A stretch of 64,000 nt of DNA from Angomonas deanei (lineage: Eukaryota; Euglenozoa; Kinetoplastea; Trypanosomatida; Trypanosomatidae): positions 62,001-126,000 of the forward strand of contig LR877164.1 of the NCBI GenBank assembly GCA_903995115.1, written 5' to 3'. The notes beneath the pieces are model-generated. The model did no database searches. It saw only the letters and a program-made list of their open reading frames with translations, and was not told the origin of the DNA. The position numbers and the translations under genes were made by a program. Below are positions 18,905 to 29,238 of this stretch, in pieces (the first letter of the stretch is position 1; each line of letters starts with the position of its first letter).

Positions 18905-19213
18905 ATTTCATCCGCTTAATATCATTATTGTAGTTTTGGTGGTCCCTTCCTATATTTATGCTGTGCGGTTTTCGATGTTAAAAAAAAAAAAAAATCCGTA
19001 CCATTGAAAACATTCGACACACTCATTTTTGTTATGAATTTTATTTTGGATCGCATTATCAACATTTGTTTCCGTGTGTGCTGTCGTTGATTTGGTATCC
19101 TTCCGAGTGATCCTCCTCTCTTGTTTTCTTCTTGTATTTTTTCCAGAACGGAAATAAATAGATTCACCAGGAAACAAAACATTTTTTTTCTTTTCTTTTT
19201 AACCCAATACAGA

Positions 19214-19573
19214 ATGCAGAAAACCAACGGGGACGACTCGTTGAACAGCTCTCAAAGTAGCACATTTGAATTACTGGAGGAGCTGAGCAAAACAGAGAAT
19301 CACCAGAAAAAGGTCCGACCCTCTTCGGACCCTAACCCGCGGGTACTGCAGGCGGTGCTGGCCCAACACGCAGGGGGCCTCACACAACTGAACGAAACAC
19401 CGCCACAGCGGACGGTTCCACCGCCCCCTGCAGCACCCGAGGAGGACAGAATCAGACAACTCAACAGCGTGGAGAGCGACACCATACCCTCTTATGCACG
19501 GATGGTCGAGAATCACGTTGGCGCCCAAGACAGAACTTTTGCTTCCGTTTTTATTAAAAGAATATGGAGCTGA
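19214..19573 (+). CDS. Small hypothetical protein
   Basis: A 119-residue protein, hydrophilic and probably mostly disordered, with a proline cluster (TVPPPPAAPEED, about 73-84) and no membrane span or recognised motif. It starts MQKTNGDDSLNSSQSS after a clean TTTTCTTTT leader with the ATG at 19214. It is accepted as a gene because of this leader, its coding-like composition and its position between two genes of the unit. Function unknown. Confidence 0.55.
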   Translation: MQKTNGDDSLNSSQSSTFELLEELSKTENHQKKVRPSSDPNPRVLQAVLAQHAGGLTQLNETPPQRTVPPPPAAPEEDRIRQLNSVESDTIPSYARMVENHVGAQDRTFASVFIKRIWS

Positions 19574-19871
19574 AGTATTGCTAATTCCTTTTTTTTTTGT
19601 TGTTTTTTTAATAGTACTACTGTTTACTTCCTATGTGTGTGTAAAAGATGTGCTTTGTGAGAGGAATAGGTCACTATTTTCTTTCCTTTTTCTCCCTCGT
19701 TTTTGAAAAAAGAGTTTTATTTTTCTATTGTTTTGTTAAACAAGAAAAGTCAATTAAAACCTAACAATAAAAAACGTACACATAATCTTTTTTTTTTTAT
19801 CCCTCTTTTTTTGTGTGAAATTCTGTTTGTTAATATTTTCATTTTGATAAAAATTGAGTATTAGTTAGGCA
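19574..19871. other. Intergenic spacer
   Basis: T-rich spacer of about 298 nt with T-runs near 19588-19608 and 19787-19797 and no convincing open frame. The second T-run is the likely splice tract for the capping enzyme. Confidence 0.6.
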
Positions 19872-22400
19872 ATGTCCGAAAAAGAGACTACTACCACTAC
19901 TACTACTCCGCCGGAAGCGAAAGCGTCTTCCACCCTTAACGTCAATGCAGCGGCCTTTACCCCAGGCAAGGCCCCCTCCACCCCCAGTCCGCCTCCCGCC
20001 GCCCGCTCCCAGCCGAAGCCACACACCACCCAAAATAGCCAGCCCCGCTTCAAGCAGCAGCAGCGCCAGCAGCAGGGCCCTGGGGGGATGCCCATGCCGA
20101 TGCCGATGCCCATGCCTGGTGGTATGATGATGGGGCCCAACGGTCCCATGCCCATGCCCATGCCCATGCCTGGCCCGGGTGGCATGATGATGGGCCCTAA
20201 CGGTCCTATGCCGATGCCGATGCCACCGCCAGGGATGATGCCTGGCCCTGGTGGCTTTCCGCCTGGTATGTTCATGGGTCCCCCACCCCCGGGGATGCCG
20301 ATGCCGCCGCCCGGAATGGGATTCCCCTTCCCTCCCGGTATGGCCATGCCACCCAACTTCATGTTCCCTCCTGGAGGGAAGATGCCGCCGCCCATGGGCA
20401 GCCCACCACGCCCCAATAGCGGTACGCCCAGTAGGGCCAAGAGCTCTCCTCACCACACCAGCGCCCCGCCCCCGCACGTCTCGCACTCCAGTCTCGCCAG
20501 TGCGTCCTCTGGTCAGCCGGAGATGCCTCGTGTGAGTGTCGGCAATGCAGCCCTCGCGGCCGTCCGCTCCAAGGAGCCACCGAAGTTCAGCTGCGTTCTT
20601 CTGTCCGGTATCCCTGCGGTGGGTAAGACCACCCTCGGTAGAGATTTAGTCAACAGCTTGAAGGAGGACGGTATGGGCTGGGCGTTCTTCTCGGGCGCCG
20701 ACTTCCTCCAAGATGTCCCCCACAAGCGATCGGTGTGGGAGACGACACAGGAGGTGTTCGACGCGCTTAGCAAGCGTCTAGATGAGCTCATAGAGCAGCA
20801 GAATGAGAAGCGCGACATTAAGGGGTTAGTGATCGACAAGAACTGCAAGGGTATCGAAGATGTATATTACCTAAACGCCCTGCTCAAGTCCAAGAACATT
20901 CCTTTCGTTGGTATCGTAGGTATGGAATGCGATAAGGATGACATTCTTATCGAGCGCATGGGCGGGGAGCAGTACCTGCGGGAGAAACTCAAGTATCATA
21001 GAGTGATTCACGCACGTATTGTCAACCTCGCCAAGACGGTCGGCATGTACCGCCCGGTAGACGCCACCAAGAGCAAGGAAGAGGTCGTACGATCCCTGCG
21101 CACGATGGTGTTAGGCTGTGCCGCCCAGCCCCCTTCCCGTGGCATCCGCACCCATCACTACGATGAGTCTCGCGCGAACATTATGGTAGACTCGTTCAGC
21201 GAGTACTGCGGGGTGATGAACCGTCTCTTCGAGTGCGTCCCGTCTCGCAATCAGCAGTTCCCCGTCACGACGGAGTTCTTACCCTTTTCGGTGAAGGAAA
21301 TGACGGAAAAGAAGCGCGTGGAGTCCCTCAAGCACCGTTACGGCGTTCGTAGCAAGGTGGACGGTCAGCGGTATATCTTGATCTTCCACAATGAAAAGTT
21401 GTACCTGGTGCCGCCCCACATGCGCGCGGTACTGTCCGTCCCCTCCAAGGCGTGGCTAGGAAACAAGCTCACCAACGTTGGTGCCTTTGTGCTGGAGGGT
21501 GTCCTCGCACGCCTGTCCAAGGACCGCCAGAAGGAAAAGTTCCTCGTCTACGATGCCCTCTTCTGGAGTGACTCCGACAACACCGACGCCAACACCGTTA
21601 TGCGGATGGACTGGAATGACCGTCAGGAGTGCCTCCGCTCTCACCTGTGCCCCGAGAACGACGGCGCCTTCTTCCCCGCCGACACCGACTGTATCATTGT
21701 GCACCACCTGACCCACAAGATGGAGGAGGCGGTAGAGCTGCTCGACTCGGAGGAGTTCACCACCGATGGTCTCATCTTCCAGCCCATCAACCCTGTCCTC
21801 CGATCCGACCACCTCCTCGTCTGGCAGCAGCCGTCCAACATTACCGTCGACTTCCGCATTGGCTCGCCCCTCGATGAGGGAGAGGAGACCGCACCCTCCC
21901 CCACCGCCGCCGGCCGCCGTGGCAGCACCTCGCTCGACCCCTACCAAGATCTCCCCGTGCGCTCTTACCGACTGGAGGTGTACGACAAAGTGGAGAAGGA
22001 GTATGTGCAGTACGAGGACGCCACCGTGGCGGTGCGTCACCCCGAAGTGGTGCCGGGCTGTATCGTGAGCTGCAATCTCAAGGATGAGGTGAAGCGCGGT
22101 TGGCTCTTCAAGCGGATCCGGTATGATCTCCTCCGGCCCGACTACAAGCACGAGGTGGACGATCTCCTCAACTCGTGCCTCGTCCCTAGGGCGAAGTTAG
22201 TCTCTTGGCTGATGAGTGAAAAGCTTATCCCCTCTGAGATACAAAAAGAGAGCCCCCAGAAGCCCCGCAGACAGCAGCAGCAAAACAACAACAACAACAG
22301 TAATAATAATAACGGTAATAACGTCAACCACAACAGGACGACTGCCACACCCACATACAGTTCCGTCGTGCGGGGGACGGCCCTCCAGCCAACCCGCTGA
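19872..22400 (+). CDS. CE1: mRNA capping guanylyltransferase with N-terminal P-loop domain (CE1 type)
   Basis: An 842-residue enzyme expected to transfer GMP from GTP to the mRNA 5' end. Residues about 1-230 are low complexity, with Met-Pro-Gly repeats at about 72-175. A P-loop kinase-like domain follows, with GIPAVGKTT at about 245-253. The C-terminal half is a nucleotidyltransferase: motif I KVDG with the GMP-acceptor lysine at about K495, motif III region VLEG and KFLVYDALF, motif IV TDGLIFQP (631-638) and motif V LLVWQQPSNITVDFRI (about 648-663). Fusion of a P-loop domain to guanylyltransferase is the kinetoplastid CE1 arrangement. T. brucei CE1 is shorter from memory (about 590), mainly lacking the repeat region. 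The C-terminus is Gln/Asn-rich. No methyltransferase domain is present, so it is not CGM1. Confidence 0.86.
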   Translation: MSEKETTTTTTTPPEAKASSTLNVNAAAFTPGKAPSTPSPPPAARSQPKPHTTQNSQPRFKQQQRQQQGPGGMPMPMPMPMPGGMMMGPNGPMPMPMPMPGPGGMMMGPNGPMPMPMPPPGMMPGPGGFPPGMFMGPPPPGMPMPPPGMGFPFPPGMAMPPNFMFPPGGKMPPPMGSPPRPNSGTPSRAKSSPHHTSAPPPHVSHSSLASASSGQPEMPRVSVGNAALAAVRSKEPPKFSCVLLSGIPAVGKTTLGRDLVNSLKEDGMGWAFFSGADFLQDVPHKRSVWETTQEVFDALSKRLDELIEQQNEKRDIKGLVIDKNCKGIEDVYYLNALLKSKNIPFVGIVGMECDKDDILIERMGGEQYLREKLKYHRVIHARIVNLAKTVGMYRPVDATKSKEEVVRSLRTMVLGCAAQPPSRGIRTHHYDESRANIMVDSFSEYCGVMNRLFECVPSRNQQFPVTTEFLPFSVKEMTEKKRVESLKHRYGVRSKVDGQRYILIFHNEKLYLVPPHMRAVLSVPSKAWLGNKLTNVGAFVLEGVLARLSKDRQKEKFLVYDALFWSDSDNTDANTVMRMDWNDRQECLRSHLCPENDGAFFPADTDCIIVHHLTHKMEEAVELLDSEEFTTDGLIFQPINPVLRSDHLLVWQQPSNITVDFRIGSPLDEGEETAPSPTAAGRRGSTSLDPYQDLPVRSYRLEVYDKVEKEYVQYEDATVAVRHPEVVPGCIVSCNLKDEVKRGWLFKRIRYDLLRPDYKHEVDDLLNSCLVPRAKLVSWLMSEKLIPSEIQKESPQKPRRQQQQNNNNNSNNNNGNNVNHNRTTATPTYSSVVRGTALQPTR
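20084..20400 (+). repeat. In-frame Met-Pro-Gly repeat tract inside CE1
   Basis: A degenerate tandem array built from PMPMPMPGG and MMMGPNG units, passing into PPGMxxPPG units. It is translated in frame and lies before the P-loop domain. It encodes a flexible methionine- and proline-rich segment, prone to length change by slippage. Confidence 0.85.
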
Positions 22401-22438
22401 ACAACAACCCCGTCCCCGCCGACAAGCCGGCCGGTGAG

Positions 22439-23164
22439 ATGAGCGACCTCAAGATACTGGCCAGTATTGTCCCCTCCCTCCAAGTGGTCGCGGCCCCTCC
22501 CCCACAGGAGGAGGCCCAACCGCAACAGCAGCAGCAGCAATGCGCCCAGTGCAGACGCCGAAAGACGGCCGAGGATCTCCGCCAAGACAAGCGGGACAAG
22601 AAGTTGTACTGCTACAGCTGCTGGTCCAAGCTGGGGTACGGTTTCTGCCCCAAGTGTAGCGAGTTCAAGGAGCTGCAGAGCAAGGGCAAGAATAAGGGTC
22701 CTTGCGCCAGCTGTGCCAAGAAGGAGAACGCTGCCACCGGGGACGGTGCTGCGGCTGAGGTGAAGCCCAAGAAGAGCAACAAGAAGAAGCCCGCCAAGGC
22801 CACCGACGAGGCCGGTGAGAAGACCGAGAAGACGGAAGCAGAGGTCGCCGCGGCACAGGAAAAGCGCAAGAAGAAAAAGAAGGAGACCACCACCACGGAG
22901 ACAAAGGACGGTCAGCCCGCTGCCGAGGAGAGCAAGGAAAAGAAGGAAAAGGCACCCAAGAAGGAGAAGACACCAAAGAAGACGGAAGGGAACGGGGAGG
23001 CAAAGAAGGAGGAGACTAGTCAGCCAGAGGCGGCACCCCAGAAGGAGGCCTCTGCCCCTGCCACCGCTCCCGCCAAGCAAGCCCCGGCCCCAGCAGAGAC
23101 GGCAGACGCCGCGACCGCCTCGGATGACCCGAACAAGAAGAGTGGTATGTGCGCCCAACAGTAA
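22439..23164 (+). CDS. Double zinc-ribbon, lysine-rich protein with C-terminal CAQQ
   Basis: A 241-residue protein. Residues about 35-92 carry four CxxC pairs (C35AQC38, C58YSC61, C70PKC73, C89ASC92), enough for two zinc sites. The rest is a Lys/Glu/Ala-rich disordered tail. The protein ends KKSGMCAQQ. The last four residues fit a CaaX-like box, and trypanosome farnesyltransferase is known to accept Gln or Met last, so lipidation is possible. The ATG at 22439 lies only 38 nt after the CE1 stop with no polypyrimidine tract between, and the same frame is open upstream to about 22319. The product may instead be the C-terminal part of CE1 after a frame change. Function unknown. Confidence 0.65.
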   Translation: MSDLKILASIVPSLQVVAAPPPQEEAQPQQQQQQCAQCRRRKTAEDLRQDKRDKKLYCYSCWSKLGYGFCPKCSEFKELQSKGKNKGPCASCAKKENAATGDGAAAEVKPKKSNKKKPAKATDEAGEKTEKTEAEVAAAQEKRKKKKKETTTTETKDGQPAAEESKEKKEKAPKKEKTPKKTEGNGEAKKEETSQPEAAPQKEASAPATAPAKQAPAPAETADAATASDDPNKKSGMCAQQ

Positions 23165-23817
23165 AGCGTAAAAAAAAAAAAGTGAAAAATTCATTCGTTT
23201 ATGTCACTAAAAAAAAAAAAAAATACAGTATTGTTGTTCATTTTTTTTTTCCTTTTTTTTTCATATATATATCTTTATTTTTATTGTTTGTTCACCTTCT
23301 TTTTAAACAGTGTGCGTAATCACAAGTAACTCAATCAAAACAAAAGCAAATAATCGAAAATAGGTGAATCTTCAAAAAAACAACTGAAAAAAGGTAATAA
23401 TCCAGTAGTAATATTACATCTTCGTTTAGTGAAAGTATTTAATTAAGCGAAATATACAAAAAAAAAAAAAAAAAAAAAAAAACACTTTTATCATTAATGT
23501 AGTCCTAGTTAATATCTACTAAGCATGTAGAAAAGAAAATGAAATTTATATATAAAAATAATAATCAAAGAAATAAAAAAAAAAAAACAATCCATTTTCG
23601 TTGCGGTGCGCAATTGAAATACAAACACAACACTAAAGTACCGATTGAATGACTTTCCCTCCCTATTTTTTTTTTTTTTTAAGAAAGTAGAACTTCTTTT
23701 TTTACTATTATTATTATTATTCCTATCCAACTGTAAGCATACGATTTTTTTTTTTTTCAATATATCACTATTAAATAATCAAAAAAAAAAAATATACATA
23801 TATAAACACCAAGCAAC
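23165..23817. other. Long AT-rich spacer upstream of the ACS array
   Basis: 653 nt of very AT-rich DNA with an A-run of more than 20 near 23458-23482, several other A- and T-runs, and a (TTA)n tract at about 23706-23721. It marks the left border of the acyl-CoA synthetase array. Open frames here are homopolymer artefacts. Confidence 0.7.
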
Positions 23818-25911
23818 ATGGGTAATGTGCTAGGATCCGCAATGGAGTGGCAGGCAAACCGCACCCGCGAGCCCCACCCCCTCTTTACCGCGAGGGCAAA
23901 ATACGGACCTACCAATATCAAAATATCCGAGGACCAGGCGGACCGCAGCGGTATCTACCGCATGGCCACCCTCACCGACGAGGAGCACAAGGATATCTTT
24001 GAGAATTGGTTCGACAAGGAGAATATTATCCAAATGTTAGAGAAGAACAGTAAGGAGCGTGGCCCCAAGAAGGCCATGGCCTACCGCACGGTGGAGAAGG
24101 TGGAGAAGGAAATGCGCAAGGACGCCAAGGGCAACGAGAAGGCGTGGGAGATCAGCCACATGAGCGATATCACCTACATTTCCTACACCGAGCTGTGGGA
24201 GATGATCACCAACTTTGGCAAGGGTCTGGCGGAGATGGGATTCAAGAAGGGCAGCAAGGTGGCCATCTTCGAGGACACCCGCTGGGAGTGGATCACCTCC
24301 ATGCTGGGCCTGTGGACGCAGGAGTACGTCGGCGTCACCGTCTACGCCAACCTCGGCTACGACGCCCTGGTGTACGCCCTCAAGGAGGCGGAGTGTGGGG
24401 CGATCATCTGCAACGGCGCCAACGTGCCTCGTGTGGCCAAGCTGATGAGCGACTTTGGTATCAAGGAGTCCGTCATCATCTACCTAGACGAGCTCCCCGC
24501 CAACTGCGACGCCGGCGCCCACAAGGTGCTGCCGTGGAAGACGGTGGTGGATATGGGTGCCGCCAGCTCCCGAGACTACTCCATCATCACCAACAATGAC
24601 CAAGACGTCCTCATCATGTACACCAGCGGAACCACCGGCAACCCGAAGGGCGTGTGCCACTCCATTGGTGCCCTCACCCAGGGCTCACGAGGCCTAAACG
24701 ACCGTCTGACCGACCTCATTGGACACGAAGAAGAGGAGACCTATCTCTCCTACCTCCCCGCCGCCCACGTGTTCGAGTTCATCTGCGAGTGCATCATGCT
24801 CGGCCGTGGTACCGTGGTCTGCTTCGGTAGTCCCCGCACGCTCACCGACCTGTTCGCCCGCCCTGCCGGTGACATCACCACCTTCAAGCCCTTCTTCCTC
24901 ATTGGTGTTCCTCGTATCTTCGAGACCATCAAGAAGGGTGCGGAAGGAAAACTACCCCCAGTAGGCACCGTCAAGCGTGCGCTGTTTGACCGCGCCTACG
25001 CAAGCCGCCTCGCTGCGCTGAAGGAAGGCTACGATACGCCCTTCTGGAATGAAAAGGTCTTCAAAATCCCCCGCGCCATGATGGGCGGTAAGATGCGAGG
25101 TATCTGCAGTGGTGGTGCCCCCCTGGCCCACAAGACGCAGGAGTGGATGAACGTGGTGATTGGCCAACCCGTGGCGCAGGGGTACGGCATGACGGAGACG
25201 GTTTGCAACACCACCGTGCAGCGAACTGGCGAGCTGAACTGCGTCGCGGGTCAGCTGCTGAAGGGGGTGGAAGTGTGCCTTCTGGATACCGAAACCTACA
25301 AGCACACCGACAAGCCCAACCCACGAGGGGAGTTGCTGGTGCGCGGTAAGTTCATGTTCAAGGGGTACTACAAGCAGGAGAAGATGACGAAGGAGTGCAT
25401 GCTGGAGGGCGGCTGGCTACGCACCGGCGATGTGGCCGAGATCGACAAGGTCAGCGGTCAGGTGCAGATCATTGGCCGTGTGAAGGCACTCGTGAAGAAT
25501 GCCCTGGGCGAGTACATTGCCCTGGAGAACTTGGAGGCACTCTACTGCCAGCACCCCATCAGCATCCCGAACGGGGTCTGCGTCGTGGCCGACTCCCACA
25601 AGTCCTACATCACTGCGCTCGTCCTCACCGACGAGTCGAAGGCGATGGCGTTTGCCCACGAGAACAACCTGAAGGGAAGCTGGCCCGATATCCTCAAGAC
25701 GAAGGAGTTCAACGCCGCGGTGGCGGCCTCCATGGCGGCCCTCGGGAAGAAGGAAAAACTAATGCCGTTTGAGCTTCTTAAGTATGTTCAGGTCCTCAAC
25801 GATGAATGGACGCCGGAGAACAATTTAGTCACCGCCTCGCTGAAGGTGAGACGTACTGAAATTGACAAACACTACGCAGAGACCATCAAGCAGCTGTTCG
25901 CGGCGGACTAG
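23818..25911 (+). CDS. Long-chain fatty acyl-CoA synthetase, copy A
   Basis: A 697-residue AMP-forming ligase that activates fatty acids to acyl-CoA. ATP-binding loop YTSGTTGNPKG at about 267-277; acyl-adenylate motif GYGMTETVC at about 455-463; the ribose-binding aspartate in LRTGDV near 536; the FACS signature GRVKALVKNALGEYIALENLE split as GRVKAL (about 554) and GEYIALENLE; and catalytic lysine in NLVTASLKVRR near the end. It starts MGNVLGS, which fits an N-myristoylation consensus (G2, G6). It is the most divergent of the seven complete copies, so it probably differs in chain-length preference. First gene of the array. Confidence 0.95.
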   Translation: MGNVLGSAMEWQANRTREPHPLFTARAKYGPTNIKISEDQADRSGIYRMATLTDEEHKDIFENWFDKENIIQMLEKNSKERGPKKAMAYRTVEKVEKEMRKDAKGNEKAWEISHMSDITYISYTELWEMITNFGKGLAEMGFKKGSKVAIFEDTRWEWITSMLGLWTQEYVGVTVYANLGYDALVYALKEAECGAIICNGANVPRVAKLMSDFGIKESVIIYLDELPANCDAGAHKVLPWKTVVDMGAASSRDYSIITNNDQDVLIMYTSGTTGNPKGVCHSIGALTQGSRGLNDRLTDLIGHEEEETYLSYLPAAHVFEFICECIMLGRGTVVCFGSPRTLTDLFARPAGDITTFKPFFLIGVPRIFETIKKGAEGKLPPVGTVKRALFDRAYASRLAALKEGYDTPFWNEKVFKIPRAMMGGKMRGICSGGAPLAHKTQEWMNVVIGQPVAQGYGMTETVCNTTVQRTGELNCVAGQLLKGVEVCLLDTETYKHTDKPNPRGELLVRGKFMFKGYYKQEKMTKECMLEGGWLRTGDVAEIDKVSGQVQIIGRVKALVKNALGEYIALENLEALYCQHPISIPNGVCVVADSHKSYITALVLTDESKAMAFAHENNLKGSWPDILKTKEFNAAVAASMAALGKKEKLMPFELLKYVQVLNDEWTPENNLVTASLKVRRTEIDKHYAETIKQLFAAD

Positions 25912-26524
25912 GCTACAAAAAAGCATTATAATACTAAATTTGCTGTCTTTTTTTTTAGTTTTGATGATTTTGTTTCTCATGTTTACATTTTCTCCTGCAC
26001 ACACTTAACAAAGTGCGCGAGGGGGAAATGTCAAAAGAACTGAGTTTATACCAATAATTCCAGCAATAGCTAACTTTTCACATTTGTTGTTCTTTTTCTT
26101 TTTTGTAATAATATATATTAGGATAGCCAACGTACACACTGTGTTTACTGGTGCTTTCTCTTCTTTACTCTAGCTAGTGGCGGGGCACGTCTGCCGTTCA
26201 CAGCAATTCCTTTCATTTTTAACAATCAAACAAACAAAAATAAGCTACCTTTATAACCCTCATTTATTTTACTTGTGCTTTCTTTGAATTTTTCGCTAGT
26301 GAAGCATTTTTCCCTTTTTTATACGTGTGTATTTTCGCTTCTGGATGAAAACAGCAAATCTCTTCGCACAGCCGTCTTTTCTTTTTGTGTACCGAAGACG
26401 TTACAGAGACTTCCTAACACGCACACGTTCTCTTCTTCATACTTATGAAACCAAAAAGTATATAGATTTTTTTTCCTTTTTACATATATTATTATTATTA
26501 TTATCCACCGGTTCCTCCACAGTC
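25912..26524. other. Intergenic spacer, ACS A to B
   Basis: 613 nt, T-rich, with a TTTTC-rich stretch at about 26466-26480 and a (TTA)n tract at about 26487-26503 only 22 nt before the next start. No gene seen; an open frame through it is non-ATG leader. Confidence 0.65.
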
Positions 26525-28628
26525 ATGGGCGGTTGTGTTTCCTCTCTCATGGAGAGTCGAAATAACTCCAGTATTATGGAGCATCCTATCCTCAATGTGT
26601 ACGACTCTTATGGCAAGGTGGCTGAGCTCTTGCCCAATACGGAGAAGGCAGGGTACAGTGGTATTTATCGGTTTGTGAACACGGACGACAAGGACCTCAA
26701 GAAGCATTGTGAGGAGTATCACGACGGGTCCAACTGGGTGCAGTCCATCAAGAAACGGTGCGAGGAGATCCCCAACAGCCCCGCCCTGGGCTACCGTGAG
26801 ATTGAGAGGATTGAGAAGCGCACCGTGAAGGATGCGTCTGGGAAGGAGAAGACCTTCGACTACTACCACTGCTCCAGCTACAAGACTATTTCCTACAGTG
26901 AGATGTGGCAGCTGATGGTGGACTTTGGTAAAGGACTGACCGCCGTCGGGGTGCAGCCCGAGTCCATGGTCACCATCTACGAGGAGACGCGGTGGGAGTG
27001 GGTGGTGGCGGCGTACGGTATTTGGACCCAGCACATGATGGTCTCCACCGTGTACTCTAACCTGGGGGAGGACGCCTTATGTTATGCCATCAGCGAGAAC
27101 CAAAGTTCTGCCATCATCTGCAACGGAAAGGCCGTCGGTCCCCTGATTGCCACCCTCCGCAAGATCAACCTCACCCCTGTTATCATCTACACCGATGAAC
27201 TCCCAAGCGGAACGGATGTGGGTGAGTTCAAGGTGTACCCTTACATGGATATTATCGAAAAGGGCAAGGCCACGAAACGTGACATCTACATATCTACCGA
27301 CAACAATGAGGAGGCCCTCATCATGTATACGAGCGGCACCACTGGTAACCCCAAGGGCGTCATCCACACCCACGGCACCATCGCCGCTGGTATTCGCAGT
27401 TTGAATCATCGTCTACTGGACCTCTATAAGCCAGGTGAAGAGGGTGAGATCTACTGCGCCTACCTGCCAATGGCGCACATTCTCGAATTTGCCATTGTAA
27501 ACATCTTCATCAACCGTGGTACCCTTGTCGGATTCGGCAATCCTCGTACTCTCACCGATAACTTTGCCATCCCCCACGGTGACCTCCGCGAGTTCAAGCC
27601 CAAGGTGATCATAGCGGTACCACGTGTGTTTGACACCATCAAGAAGGCGGTTGAGGCACAACTTCCGCCTGTAGGTTCCCTCAAGCGGGCTGTGTTCGAT
27701 AAGGCGTTCGAGAGCCGTAAGGCGGCCATGGCGGACCTCAAGGATACACCGTACTGGAACGATAAAGTGTTCGCCGCAGCACGAAAGATACTCGGCGGAA
27801 ACGTCTACGGTATGCTCTCCGGTGGCGGCCCCTTGTCTGAGGAAACACAAGAGTTCATCAACGTGGTGTGCGGCGGTCCTCTTATCATCCAAGGTTGGGG
27901 TCTCACAGAAACCATCTGTTGTGGTGCGACACAGCGCCTGGGTGACTTGGAGCCCTACTCCGTCGGGCAGCTCATCAAGACCGCTGAAGTGCGCCTCAAG
28001 GACACCGACCAGTACAAGCACACCGATAAGCCAGAGGCCCGCGGTGAGATTTGCCTCCGCGGTCCCTTCCTCTTCAAGGGGTACTACAAGCAGCCCGAGC
28101 TGTACAAGGAGTGCATGGATGACGAGGGCTTCTTCCACACCGGCGATGTCGGTGCCTTCACCGCCGATAAGTGCAACCTGCGCCTCATTGGTCGCGTCAA
28201 GGCGCTCGCCAAGAACTGCTTAGGAGAGTACATTGCGCTGGAGAACCTGGAAGCCATCTACTCTCAGAACCCACTGTGCGCCGTCAACGGTGTCTGCGTG
28301 CTGGTGCACCCCGCCAGGACGTACATCGCCGCCCTCATCCTCACCGACAGCGGCCGTGCGCTCCGCTTCGCCAAGGAGATTGGCGTGGAGGGTGGTTTCC
28401 CGGAGGTGCTCAAGAGCAGCGTCTTCCAGCAGAAGGCGGCGGAGTCCGCTCGTCAAGACGGCGAAGGGTGCTGGCCGAAAGCCCTTCGAGTGCGTCAAGT
28501 ACGTTCGTGTGCTGGACGACGAGTGGACCCCCGAGAACGGTCTTGTGACGCCCACGACGAAGCTGCGCCGGTCGGTGGTGGACGAGCACTACAAGGAACT
28601 CATAGCGGAGCTTTTTAAGAATGAGTAA
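26525..28628 (+). CDS. Long-chain fatty acyl-CoA synthetase, copy B, one-base insertion near the 3' end
   Basis: Paralogue of about 700 residues beginning MGGCVSSLMESRNNSS. It carries all catalytic motifs: YTSGTTGNPKG, GWGLTETIC, FFHTGDV and GRVKALAKNCLGEY. Compared with copy C, an extra G at about 28448 (GAGTCCGCTC against GAGTCCCTC) shifts the frame. The literal frame then runs through unrelated residues to a stop at 28616-28618, while the family frame resumes and ends at 28626-28628 with the expected LFKNE. Apart from that base, the last 713 nt are identical to copy C as far as I can see. A sequencing error or a very recent mutation are equally possible; if real, the protein loses the C-terminal catalytic lysine. 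Confidence 0.9.
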
Positions 28629-29238
28629 TAAATAATAAAAATAAAAAAAAACAAAGAATTTCCGTATTACCGAATAGAAATATATATATATATATTTAAT
28701 AAAACGAGAGGAGGAAACCTCCCACTTGTAAGAAGATCTAGTTTTGTTGTGGCCGTTATCGTTTATTTACACGTGTGTTTTTATTTTTCATTGGCATTCC
28801 ACGCATAATCACTAGTTTTCTGGTTTACTTGTAGGTGAAATAAGGTCGAACCCAGTAGAGTATTTCACTGCCTGTAATATATCGTTGCAAAAAACTGTGC
28901 CTCACACAAACGTTGTTTGTCGTACCGAAAAAAAAAAAAAAAAACGCACAATCAACAACATTTTTCTTTTTTTTTGTCACTTTTTTTCCTGGTTTAAAAT
29001 AACTAGAGATTCGTGAGCAAACTTATTGAAAACGCAGCCTTTACTTTTAACAGAAGCACTTCCAAGCATAAATAATAACAATATTAAATCTTTGCGCCGA
29101 CTGAATTTCCATATATGATAAAGAGTCCCGTTATGCTGTTCCGCTCCATTCCTCTGTATCTCTCTTTCCTTCTATAGGAGTCAGTCTCCTTTTTTTTTTT
29201 TCCTTTATTCACTTCTCGAAACACCCAACCCCAGTCAA
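28629..29238. other. Intergenic spacer, ACS B to C
   Basis: 610 nt with a (TA)n tract near 28680-28697, an A-run near 28928-28944 and a T/C tract at about 29188-29215 ending in CCCCAG near 29234, a good splice acceptor just before the ATG of copy C. No gene seen. Confidence 0.7.

Noticed and set aside
19872-22400. Reading the capping gene as CGM1 (guanylyltransferase plus methyltransferase)
   Set aside because: The domain before the guanylyltransferase has a P-loop and there is no methyltransferase domain after it, so CE1 fits better.
22142-23194. Long antisense frame (350 codons) opposite CE1 and the zinc-ribbon gene
   Set aside because: Leucine-rich translation of the complement of a biased coding region, on the non-coding strand of a one-strand unit, with no splice signal.
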